Source: Sulfitobacter sp. S190 (lineage in GTDB: Bacteria > Pseudomonadota > Alphaproteobacteria > Rhodobacterales > Rhodobacteraceae). From it: 64,000 nt of DNA. Of this stretch, positions 26,763 through 34,314 are shown piece by piece (the first letter of the stretch is position 1; every line of letters begins with the position of its first letter). The notes under the pieces were generated by a model. It made no database searches. It saw only the letters and a list, made by a program, of their open reading frames with translations, and was not told the origin of the DNA. A program made the translations under genes and the position numbers. The stretch spans positions 3,279,501 to 3,343,500 of the forward strand of contig NZ_CP081120.1 of assembly GCF_025141935.1 (NCBI RefSeq), given 5' to 3'.

Positions 26763-27335
26763 TTAATACACCGGCGGGGCGATGACCCAGATCGCAACCG
26801 CCTCGCGGTCGGACCGGTTTGCCCAGCGGAACGGCTCTCCACGGATGCGGAAACTGTCCCCTTCGGTCAGGCTGTGCACCGTGCCGTCAATCTCGATCTC
26901 CAGCGTGCCGGCAAGCAGATATCCGACCTCCTGCGTGGGGCGCTGCACCGTTTCCCTGATCCGGCTGTGCGGCATGAAGGTGGAATGGACCACCTCGAAA
27001 TCATCGGTCAGATCGGGGGACAGAAGCTCTTCGACCAGACCGGCCGCGCGCGACCCGATGGGCCTGCGCCCCTGCGCGCGCACGATGAAATCCTGCTCCT
27101 GCACGCGCCCGGGGTTCTGGCGGAACAGGCTCGACAACGAGACATCCAGTGCGCGGGCGATCAGACGCAGATCTTCCATCCCCGGCTCGGACATGCCCCG
27201 CTCGACCTGGCTGAGCCATCCCACGGACCGCCCCAGCACATCGCCCAGCGCGCTCAGCGTCAGGCCCCGCGCCTTGCGCAGGGCGCGCAGATCGGCACCA
27301 AGCGTCTGGGGCTGTGAGGGATCGGAATGGATCAT
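26763..27335 (-). CDS. XRE-family regulator with C-terminal cupin domain
   Basis: 190 residues from ATG 27335. The N-terminal helix-turn-helix (about 14-68) reads LRALRKARGLTLSALGDVLGRSVGWLSQVERGMS. The C-terminal cupin_2 barrel (about 110-188) has EVGYLLAGTLEIEIDGTVHSL and FRWANRSDREAVAIW. Regulators of this layout sense small molecules through the cupin and typically control the amino-acid or polyamine transport and catabolism genes next to them. As the first gene of the operon it is the natural candidate regulator. A 15-bp palindrome lies 22 nt before its start and may be its own operator. Confidence 0.9.
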   Translation of the reverse strand: MIHSDPSQPQTLGADLRALRKARGLTLSALGDVLGRSVGWLSQVERGMSEPGMEDLRLIARALDVSLSSLFRQNPGRVQEQDFIVRAQGRRPIGSRAAGLVEELLSPDLTDDFEVVHSTFMPHSRIRETVQRPTQEVGYLLAGTLEIEIDGTVHSLTEGDSFRIRGEPFRWANRSDREAVAIWVIAPPVY

Positions 27336-27356
27336 CGCATGGCTCGTCTTCGCGCT

Positions 27357-27371
27357 GGTGAAAATTTCACC
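27357..27371. promoter_or_regulatory. Palindromic candidate operator of the XRE-cupin regulator
   Basis: GGTGAAA-A-TTTCACC is a perfect 7+1+7 palindrome placed 22 nt upstream of the regulator start, in the gap shared with the Stealth gene. The size and position suit a dimeric XRE operator. The link to this regulator is inferred from position only. Confidence 0.45.
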
Positions 27372-27540
27372 CGTTTTTTCATCGCTAATGGATATGGGGC
27401 GAGTCGCGCAAGAGGTTTTTGGGTGACAGGTTGACGTGACGTTCACAAACACAGGTGACAGGCCGGACCGCCGTTCCCTAAGTTCTGCCAACGACCCAAA
27501 GCGCCGATCAACGGGGCATGGTATTGAGCAGGACATATAC

Positions 27541-28476
27541 ATGAACACTGGAATTGACGTCGTCATCCCGTGGGTGGACGGCAATGACCCCGCCCATGTG
27601 GCAAAACGCAAACGCTACGCCGACACGGGCAAGGCCGACAGCAACGCAAGCCCGCCCCTCGAATATGATCTGGACGTGCGGTGGGACAACTTCGATGAAA
27701 TCACGATCTGTCTGTGGTCGATCCACAATTTCATGGGATGGGTGCGGCGGATCTGGATCATCACCGACAATCAGACCCCCGATTTGAGCAGCCTGCCCCC
27801 CCGGTTCCGCGACAAGATCACCATTGTCGACCACACCGAGATCTTCGCGGGCTTCGAAGACGTGCTGCCGACCTTCAACTCCGCCACCATCGAATGCGGC
27901 GCCCTGCGCATACCCGGGCTCGCCGACCACTTCATCCTGTTCAACGATGATGTATTCGCCACCGGACCGCTCAGCCCAGATGATTTCATCAAGGACGGCA
28001 AGATCGTCGTGCGCGGCAAGCCGGAGCAGCGTCTGGGTCGGGGCGAAACGCTCTGGTCCAAACAGATGCGCAACAGCGCGATGCTCGCCGGGATCGATCC
28101 GCAAAAAGGGTTTTAGGCGGCCCATATCTGCCACCTGCTCGACCGGCCCCTGCTCGAGGCGCATTTTGCCGCCAATCCGGGCCAGTTCGAACGCAACATC
28201 CGGCACCGGTTCCGCCATCCGGACCAGTTCTACCTCGGAGGGCTTGGGGTCAGCCTGATCGTGGAAAGGGGCGACTACGTTCTGGCACCCCCGGATGCCT
28301 ACATCCACGTTCCCGCGTTTTTCATCGAACAAAAGGCCCCCCAACGCCTGCGCAAGATGCTGGCGCGGCTCAAGGATCCGCAGGTCAAACTGGCCTGCGT
28401 CAACAATCTGCGCGTCGCGTCCGAACGGCTGCCCCGCACAATGGAAATCCTGCGCGGCGCGATCCGGTTTCCCTGA
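27541..28476 (+). pseudogene. Stealth-family polysaccharide phosphotransferase gene interrupted by an in-frame TAG
   Basis: From ATG 27541 the frame encodes the Stealth conserved regions: IDVVIPWVDGNDP (CR1, residues 5-17), then NFDEITICLWSIHNFMGWVRRIWIITDNQTP and HFILFNDDVF (CR2). Codon 192 is TAG (28114-28116), right after AGIDPQKGF. The same frame continues without shift for 119 more codons (AAHICHLLDRPLLEAHF, NIRHRFRHPDQFYLGG, then DAYIHVPAFFIEQ) to a TGA at 28476, giving the later Stealth regions. So one nonsense change splits an otherwise intact 311-codon gene. Intact relatives transfer hexose-1-phosphate in capsule assembly. Alternatives are amber read-through or a sequencing error. 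It stands alone, with no capsule genes nearby. Confidence 0.85.
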
Positions 28477-28485
28477 CCGCCCGCA

Positions 28486-28944
28486 TCAGGCCACGGGGGC
28501 GAAAACCTGCGCCAGTATCCGCTCGAGCGCCTCGGCGTCGCGGGCGGTGAAAGCGTCCGGCTGGTCGCTGTCGATATCCAGCACCCCAAGCAACCGGCCC
28601 GCGCCATTGCGCACCGGCAGCACCAGTTCCGACCGTGTGGAACTGGCGCATGCGATGTGGCCTTCGAAGCTGTCGACATCTGCGACACGCTGGATTTCCC
28701 CCGTCCGCGCCGCAGCGCCGCAAACCCCCCGCGCGAACGGGATGACAAGACACCCGTGCCCGCCCTGGTAAGGTCCGATTTTCAGCACTTCAGGCGCGGT
28801 GACGCGGTAAAAGCCGGTCCAGTCAAAGCGCGAATCGCTGTGGTGGATTTCGCAGGCCAGCGTCGCCATCAGCGCCACGGCATCGGTTTCGCCCTCCGTC
28901 AGCGACGTGATGGTTGTGGCCAGCGTCCGGTAGTCAACGTGCAT
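28486..28944 (-). CDS. msrC: Free methionine-(R)-sulfoxide reductase (GAF domain)
   Basis: 152 residues forming one GAF domain. Three cysteines, Cys65 (GGHGC), Cys75 (ARGVC) and Cys99 (GHIAC), are spaced 10 and 24 residues apart, the same spacing as Cys84, Cys94 and Cys118 of the Escherichia coli enzyme YebR. It reduces free methionine-(R)-sulfoxide, not the peptide-bound form, using thioredoxin. The C-terminal ELVLPVRNGAGRLLGVLDIDSDQ is also family-typical. The ATG at 28944 is chosen over an upstream in-frame start at 28977. It ends only 9 nt from the convergent Stealth gene, and copy 2 of the 23-bp repeat lies upstream of its start. Confidence 0.9.
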   Translation of the reverse strand: MHVDYRTLATTITSLTEGETDAVALMATLACEIHHSDSRFDWTGFYRVTAPEVLKIGPYQGGHGCLVIPFARGVCGAAARTGEIQRVADVDSFEGHIACASSTRSELVLPVRNGAGRLLGVLDIDSDQPDAFTARDAEALERILAQVFAPVA

Positions 28945-28984
28945 GTTGCGTGTCCTGCGAGTGTCGGCGCGGCCCATGGCCGCG

Positions 28985-29007
28985 TGAGTTTAAAGGGCAA
29001 GATGAAG
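28985..29007 (+). repeat. Dispersed 23-bp intergenic repeat, exact copy 2
   Basis: TGAGTTTAAAGGGCAAGATG plus AAG, identical to the minus strand of 18270-18292. It lies in the 85-bp gap between the thiolase gene end and the msrC start (both minus-strand genes). Confidence 0.65.
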
Positions 29008-29029
29008 CGGGGCGGTCGCTCGCCGTCGG

Positions 29030-30202
29030 TCAGGGGCGTTCTATGGCGATGGCCGTGCCTTCGCCACCCCCGATGCAGATCGCCGCGACACCGCGTTTGA
29101 GGTCCCGCTTTTCCAGAGCGTTCAACAGGGTCACGATGATCCTTGCGCCCGATGCGCCTATGGGATGCCCCAGCGCACAGGCGCCCCCGTTGACGTTCAC
29201 GATGTCGTGGCTCACGCCCATTTCGTGCATGAACGCCATGGGTACGACGGCAAACGCTTCGTTGACCTCCCACAGATCGACGGAATTCACGTCCCAGCCG
29301 ATGGCATCGAGGAGTTTGCGGGTGGCGGGCACGGGGGCGGTGGTGAAAAGCCCCGGCGCCTGCGCATGGCTTGCGTGGCCGACCACATGCGCACGCACGC
29401 GCAGCCCCTGCTCTTGCGCGGCGGATTGTGACGCCAGCACCAGCGCCGCCGCCCCGTCCGAGATCGACGAGGCGTTGGCGGCCGTGACCGTGCCTTCCTT
29501 GCGAAAGGCGGGTTTGAGGGTCGGGATCTTGTCAGGGCGGGCATTGCCCGGTTGTTCATCCGCATCGACTTTTACCGTCTGGCGACGGTTCGCCACCTCG
29601 ACCGGGATGATTTCGCCGTCGAATGCACCGCTGTCTTGCGCAGCAATCGCGCGGGACAGGGACGCCAGCGCATATTCGTCCTGCCGTTCGCGGGTAAACT
29701 GGTAGGTTTCCGCGCAGTCTTCGGCAAAGGTGCCCATCAGCCGGCCTTTGTCATAGGCATCTTCGAGACCGTCGAGAAACATGTGATCGATCACCTGCCC
29801 ATGCCCCAGCCGCGCGCCACTGCGCATCTTGGGCAGCACGTAGGGCGCGTTGGTCATCGATTCCATCCCCCCTGCCACCATAACGGCGGCATGGCCCGAC
29901 GCGATCTGGTCGAACGCCATCATCGCGGCTTTCATGCCCGAACCGCACATCTTGTTGAGTGTGGTCGCAGGCACCTCTTCGCCCAGACCGGCGGCGAAAC
30001 CGGCCTGCCGCGCGGGCGCCTGCCCCTGCCCTGCGGGCAAGACACACCCCATCAGCACTTCGTCGACCGTTTTGGCCCCCGCGTTCTCGAGCGCCGCGCG
30101 GATCGCGGCCCCGCCCAGTGCGGGTGCGGTCATGTCCGCGAATGCGCCCTGAAACCCGCCCATCGGGGTCCGGGATGCCCCTGCTATCACGACCTTTTTC
30201 AT
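29030..30202 (-). CDS. Acetyl-CoA C-acetyltransferase (thiolase)
   Basis: 390 residues. The acyl-accepting Cys86 lies in TLNKMCGSGMKA, His346 in GHPIGASG and the second catalytic Cys376 in AAICIGGGEG, all in standard thiolase positions. The enzyme condenses or cleaves acetoacetyl-CoA; family members serve beta-oxidation, ketone-body use or polyhydroxybutyrate synthesis (PhaA). No phaB or fadB gene is adjacent, so the pathway is not settled here. It starts MKKVVIAGASRTPMGGF at 30202. The gene is a single unit, divergent from the STAS-domain gene across about 80 bp. Confidence 0.94.
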   Translation of the reverse strand: MKKVVIAGASRTPMGGFQGAFADMTAPALGGAAIRAALENAGAKTVDEVLMGCVLPAGQGQAPARQAGFAAGLGEEVPATTLNKMCGSGMKAAMMAFDQIASGHAAVMVAGGMESMTNAPYVLPKMRSGARLGHGQVIDHMFLDGLEDAYDKGRLMGTFAEDCAETYQFTRERQDEYALASLSRAIAAQDSGAFDGEIIPVEVANRRQTVKVDADEQPGNARPDKIPTLKPAFRKEGTVTAANASSISDGAAALVLASQSAAQEQGLRVRAHVVGHASHAQAPGLFTTAPVPATRKLLDAIGWDVNSVDLWEVNEAFAVVPMAFMHEMGVSHDIVNVNGGACALGHPIGASGARIIVTLLNALEKRDLKRGVAAICIGGGEGTAIAIERP

Positions 30203-30284
30203 CACTCTGTCTCCCACGGGGTTACCAGTTCTTAGCTTTTGTGTCCTAGCCCTGTCTAAGAGGCAATGTTTTCAGGAATGTATC

Positions 30285-30623
30285 ATGGAGCTGATCAGTT
30301 CAAAAGAACCGCAGGCGCAGGTCATCGCCGTGCGCGAGGACCGCATCGATGCCGCCGTCGCGCTGGCGTTCAAGGACCGTATTCGCGAATTGACCGCCGG
30401 GGAAACCGATCCGGTGCTGCTGGACCTGACGCAGGTGGGGTTCATCGATTCAAGCGGGTTGGGTGCGATTGTCGCCGCGATGAAGCATCTCGCGCCGCAG
30501 CGGTCGCTGATGCTGGCGGGGCTGACCCCGTCGGTGGAGCGTGTCTTCCGGCTTACCCGCATGGACAGCGTGTTCGAAATCCACACCACCGTCGAGATGG
30601 CCCTGTCGTCACGCGCGGCCTGA
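30285..30623 (+). CDS. STAS-domain anti-sigma-factor antagonist (RsbV-like)
   Basis: 112 residues with a single STAS domain. The phosphorylation region VGFIDSSGLGAIV places the switch Ser at 56 or 57, after the standard DLTQ strand. RsbV-like proteins, when unphosphorylated, bind a partner anti-sigma kinase and free its target. The next gene, 8 nt downstream, encodes exactly such a kinase-type ATPase, so the two form a partner-switching pair. The usual third member, a PP2C phosphatase, and a target sigma factor are not in the window. Confidence 0.9.
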   Translation: MELISSKEPQAQVIAVREDRIDAAVALAFKDRIRELTAGETDPVLLDLTQVGFIDSSGLGAIVAAMKHLAPQRSLMLAGLTPSVERVFRLTRMDSVFEIHTTVEMALSSRAA

Positions 30624-30631
30624 GCGGGCGC

Positions 30632-31093
30632 ATGCAGCAGAACGATCCGCCCCTCGAACTGGTCTGTTGCGCCCGCAGCTCTGATGCAGCGGCGCGGCAA
30701 ATCCTGTCGAAAACGCTCGAGGGGCTGGCCCCGATGCGGCTGTCGCGGGATGCGCTGGAATCGGTGGAGCTTTTGCTGGCCGAGGTCATCAACAACATTG
30801 TCGAACACGCCTATGCCCCGCCGCAGGCACCCGGGCCCATCACGCTGCATTGTTCGGGGCAGGCCGGTGCGCTGCATTTGCTGGTGGAGGATCATGGCAG
30901 GCCCATGCCGCACGAGCAGGCCCCCCGCCACACGGCGCCCGATCTGGACGTTGAGTTGATGGCGCTGCCCGAGGGCGGGTTCGGCTGGCATCTCATCCAT
31001 ACGCTGGCCTGCGATGTCCACTACGAGCGGTGCGGCCATACCAACCGGCTGCGTCTGGTGCTCAACCTGCCGCCGGACACCCCTGACCGGTAA
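30632..31093 (+). CDS. RsbW-like serine-kinase/anti-sigma ATP-binding protein
   Basis: 153 residues, single HATPase_c domain of the RsbW/SpoIIAB type. The N-box LLAEVINNIVEHAY (48-61) supplies Glu51, Asn55 and His59, the G1-like LVEDHGRPMP (84-93) has Asp87 and Gly89, and the G2 motif GGFGWHLIHTL starts at 115. Such proteins phosphorylate their STAS partner and sequester a sigma factor or other target. Start ATG 30632 is 8 nt after the STAS gene, implying one transcript. The frame is open upstream through the STAS gene, but the overlap makes that start unlikely. Confidence 0.87.
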   Translation: MQQNDPPLELVCCARSSDAAARQILSKTLEGLAPMRLSRDALESVELLLAEVINNIVEHAYAPPQAPGPITLHCSGQAGALHLLVEDHGRPMPHEQAPRHTAPDLDVELMALPEGGFGWHLIHTLACDVHYERCGHTNRLRLVLNLPPDTPDR

Positions 31094-31311
31094 GCGCCGG
31101 CGCCGAATTCCCTCAAACCGCCGCCTCACGATCACATTGTTGCCACGCTTTGGGATCAAATACACAGGCGTAGCTGCATATAGCTTCCTCCGGCGTCGTG
31201 TTTTATTGCCCCCACCCAGTACACGGCGCCGGAGCACTTCATTTACCTGCATTGGCATCTCCCCGACTTCGGACTAGGTTTCGCGCACCCCAAGTCAGAG
31301 GCGAGGTTCTT

Positions 31312-32889
31312 ATGCGCGATTTCCATCTTCCCGGCCGTTCTCCGGTGCTTGCCACCAACGGCATGTGCGCCACGTCGCATCCCCTGGGGGCGAAGGCCGC
31401 GATCGACGTGTTGGAACGCGGCGGCAATGCGATGGACGCCGCCATTGCGGGTGCCGTGCTGCTGGGCATTTGCGAGCCGCAGATGACGGGCATTGGCGGC
31501 GATTGTTTTGTGCTGTGGTCCGATGGTCCCACCGGAAAGATCAACGCGCTGAACGGGTCGGGGCGTGCGCCCGCCGCGCTGGACGCGGCCGATCTGCGCC
31601 GCGATGGCGAAACATCGGTTCCCCTGCACAGTGCCCATGCGGTGACCGTCCCGGGCGCGATAGATGCCTTTTGCCACCTGTCCAATACCGTGGGCAAACT
31701 TGGGCTCGATGCGGTGCTTGCCCCCGCGATCCACTATGCGGAAACGGGTGTGCCTGTGGCCGCGCGCGTGGCCTTTGACTGGGCCAATGACACCGATACG
31801 CTGCAAGGATCCGCCCGCCAGCACTATCTCTTCGATGGCAAACCGCCCACCGCGGGGCAGATCTTTCGCGCCCCCGGTCAGGCCGAGGTGCTGCGCCGCA
31901 TTGCCCGCGACGGGCGCGATGCGTTCTACACCGGCGAGGTCGCCGACGACATGCTGGCCGTTCTCAACGGGATGGGGGGCAAACACACCGCCGATGATTT
32001 TGCCGCCGTGGCCTGCACGGCGACAGATCCGATTGCCGGCAGCTACAAGGACATCGACGTGGTCGAGCATCCGCCAAACGGTCAGGGCGCGACCGCGATC
32101 CTGATGCTCAACATCCTCGCCCAGTTCGACATCGCGGGCATGGCCCCTTTCGGTGCCCAGCGTGTCCATATCGAGGCCGAGGCCGCCAAGCTGGCCTATG
32201 ACGCGCGCAACCGCTTTATCGCAGATGCCGATCACACCACCCGCGCCGACTACATGCTCGACATGGATACCGCCCGCAAACTGGCCGCGCTTATCGATCC
32301 GGCCAAGGCGATGCCGGGCGCTGCGGCCCTCACCGAAGCGGTGCACAAGGATACCATCTATATCACTGTCGTTGACGGCGACGGGATGGCCGTGTCGCTG
32401 ATCTATTCCATCTTCCACGGTTTCGGCTCCGGTATCGCATCCGAGAAATTCGGTCTGCTGATGCAGAACCGCGGCGCGGGTTTCACGCTCGAAGAGGGCC
32501 ACCCGAACGAGCTGAAGGGCGGCAAGCGTCCGATGCACACCATCATCCCCGGCATGATCCGCGAAAACGGTCGGGTCACGATGCCCTTCGGCGTCATGGG
32601 CGGCGCGTATCAGCCCAACGGCCACGCGCGCTTTGCCAGCAATCTGGTGGATTTCGGCATGGACCCGCAAACCGCCATCGACGCGCCGCGGTCGTTCTCC
32701 GACAGCGGCACCCTCAACGTCGAGCGGGGCTACGGCGACGATGTGCGCGCGGCGCTGTCTGACATGGGCCACAAGGTGGCGATCCCGGACACAGCGATCG
32801 GCGGCGCACAGGCCATCCGCATCCACGACAGCGGCGTGCTCGAAGGGGCCAGCGATCCGCGCAAGGACGGCTGTGCCTTGGGGTACTGA
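31312..32889 (+). CDS. Gamma-glutamyltransferase family protein
   Basis: 525 residues from ATG 31312 (GCGAGG upstream); the frame is open to 31198 but without family similarity. Conserved blocks are LERGGNAMDAAIAGAVLLG (34-52), PPNGQGATAI (254-263) and the autoprocessing site HKDTIYITVVDGDG, where Thr348 should be the N-terminal nucleophile of the small subunit. GSGIAS and RPMHTIIPGMI complete the active site. The family hydrolyses or transfers gamma-glutamyl groups, for example from glutathione. Unlike classical periplasmic GGT it shows no signal peptide, so a cytoplasmic role is likely. In place of the usual TTH motif it has DTIY, typical of a divergent GGT subgroup. Confidence 0.92.
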   Translation: MRDFHLPGRSPVLATNGMCATSHPLGAKAAIDVLERGGNAMDAAIAGAVLLGICEPQMTGIGGDCFVLWSDGPTGKINALNGSGRAPAALDAADLRRDGETSVPLHSAHAVTVPGAIDAFCHLSNTVGKLGLDAVLAPAIHYAETGVPVAARVAFDWANDTDTLQGSARQHYLFDGKPPTAGQIFRAPGQAEVLRRIARDGRDAFYTGEVADDMLAVLNGMGGKHTADDFAAVACTATDPIAGSYKDIDVVEHPPNGQGATAILMLNILAQFDIAGMAPFGAQRVHIEAEAAKLAYDARNRFIADADHTTRADYMLDMDTARKLAALIDPAKAMPGAAALTEAVHKDTIYITVVDGDGMAVSLIYSIFHGFGSGIASEKFGLLMQNRGAGFTLEEGHPNELKGGKRPMHTIIPGMIRENGRVTMPFGVMGGAYQPNGHARFASNLVDFGMDPQTAIDAPRSFSDSGTLNVERGYGDDVRAALSDMGHKVAIPDTAIGGAQAIRIHDSGVLEGASDPRKDGCALGY

Positions 32890-32901
32890 CCGGTGTACGT
32901 G

Positions 32902-32922
32902 CTGTGCACATCGTGTGCACAG
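32902..32922. repeat. Perfect hairpin between convergent genes
   Basis: CTGTGCAC (32902-32909) and GTGCACAG (32915-32922) form an 8-bp stem with a 5-nt loop between the ends of the gamma-glutamyltransferase gene and hspQ. There is no T run, so at most it is a weak bidirectional barrier or processing site. Confidence 0.5.
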
Positions 32923-32946
32923 TGTGTGACTCCGCCCCGCAGGGCG

Positions 32947-33273
32947 TCAGTTCAGCTGGAAATGCAGCGGATATGATCCATTCTCGAACGGGCCGAACAG
33001 GTCGTCGATGTCCGGATGATCCACCGGTTCGCCCGAATAATCAGCGACAAGATTTTGCTCTGACACATAGGCGACGTAATAGGATTGATCGTTTTCCGCC
33101 AGCAGGTGATAAAACGGCTGATCCTTTACGGGACGGCTTTCTTCGGGGATGGCCTGATACCATTCTTCGGTGTTCGCGAATTCAGGATCGACGTCAAAAA
33201 TCACACCCCGAAAGGGATGTTTTTTGTGACGGACAATTTGGCCCAGGTGATATTTGGCACGTGTTCTGATCAT
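32947..33273 (-). CDS. hspQ: Heat shock protein HspQ
   Basis: 108 residues, one YccV-like domain: KYHLGQIVRHKKHPFRGVIFDVDPEF, then YHLLAENDQSYYVAYVSEQNLV, ending HFQLN. HspQ is a heat-induced small protein that binds hemimethylated DNA in vitro and enhances Lon specificity in enterobacteria; the role in alphaproteobacteria is inferred. The ATG at 33273 (MIRTRAKYHLG) is the family start; the frame runs on to 33330 without support. It is convergent with the gamma-glutamyltransferase gene, with a hairpin in the gap. Confidence 0.93.
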   Translation of the reverse strand: MIRTRAKYHLGQIVRHKKHPFRGVIFDVDPEFANTEEWYQAIPEESRPVKDQPFYHLLAENDQSYYVAYVSEQNLVADYSGEPVDHPDIDDLFGPFENGSYPLHFQLN

Positions 33274-33357
33274 GACATTGCGGTCCCTACGCTTCGTTTC
33301 TACCCGAAACAAGGGCAATTTGTCCATCAAGCGGGCCGTACAAATAGGAAACAGACT

Positions 33358-34239
33358 GTGAACTTGACTCTGACGGTTCTGGAAGTGGTGGCCCCGGTTT
33401 TTCTCTTGGCCGCGGTTGGTTTCGTCTGGGTCAAGCTGGGTTTCGAATACCGTATCCAGTTCGTGACCCGGCTTGCCATGACGCTTTCGGTGCCCTGCCT
33501 GATCTTCGTCTCCCTGATGCAGACGCAGATTGACCCGACCGCCCTCGCCGCGCTGTCACTGGCCAGCGTCGCCGCCTATCTGGGGGTTTCGGTGGTGGCC
33601 GCGCTGGTGGTGCTGGGCCTGCGGCTCGACCGGCGCACGTATCTGGCACCGCTCATCTTTGGAAATACCGGAAATCTGGGCCTGCCACTCGCGCTTTTTG
33701 CGTTTGGCGACATAGGGTTAAGCTATGCCGTGGTTGTCTTTGCAATCATGGCGATCTGGTCCTTTACCTTCGGGATCTGGCTGGTGGCCGGGGCCGGTAG
33801 CGCGGGAAAAGTGCTGCGTGAACCGTTGGTCTGGGCGACGCTTCTGGGCGGTCTGTTCCTGTGGCAGGGCTGGCAAACGCCGCGTTTTCTGACCAACACG
33901 CTCGACCTGATCGGGCAGATGGCAATCCCGATGATGCTGATCACGCTGGGCGTCGCGGTAGCGCGATTGTCGCCCGGTGGCGTGGGACGCGCGGTTTTAT
34001 TGTCGCTGGTCAAACTGGCATTGTGCGTGGCCATCGCATGGCTTGCCGCCACGTGGTTCGCGCTCGACCGTGTGGCGTTCGGGGTGTTGGTGCTGCAAAT
34101 CGCCACACCGGTCGCCGTGACGTCCTATTTGCTGGCCGAGAAATACGGCGCAGACGCCGAGGCTGTTGCCGGACTGGTCGTGGTATCGACATTGATATCG
34201 GTCGGCGCATTGCCGCTATTGCTGGCGGTATTGCTTTAG
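33358..34239 (+). CDS. AEC family (auxin efflux carrier-like) transporter
   Basis: 293 residues from a GTG start at 33358 that is preceded by AGGAAACAGACT. There are about ten hydrophobic segments in an inverted repeat, including VLEVVAPVFLLAAVGFVWVKLG, VPCLIFVSLMQT and FGNTGNLGLPLALFAFGD, the GNTGNLGLP motif being the AEC crossover signature. It lies in the inner membrane. Known relatives carry malonate, malate or auxin-like acids, so the substrate is unknown. It is divergent from hspQ and followed 75 nt later by a lipoprotein gene on the same strand. Confidence 0.88.
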   Translation: MNLTLTVLEVVAPVFLLAAVGFVWVKLGFEYRIQFVTRLAMTLSVPCLIFVSLMQTQIDPTALAALSLASVAAYLGVSVVAALVVLGLRLDRRTYLAPLIFGNTGNLGLPLALFAFGDIGLSYAVVVFAIMAIWSFTFGIWLVAGAGSAGKVLREPLVWATLLGGLFLWQGWQTPRFLTNTLDLIGQMAIPMMLITLGVAVARLSPGGVGRAVLLSLVKLALCVAIAWLAATWFALDRVAFGVLVLQIATPVAVTSYLLAEKYGADAEAVAGLVVVSTLISVGALPLLLAVLL

Positions 34240-34314
34240 ATTTGCGCTGGGAAAATGCGTGGCACTAGGCTAAACTGGAAAAAAATATAAAAAACTAATT
34301 GAGGCACGAGGCAG

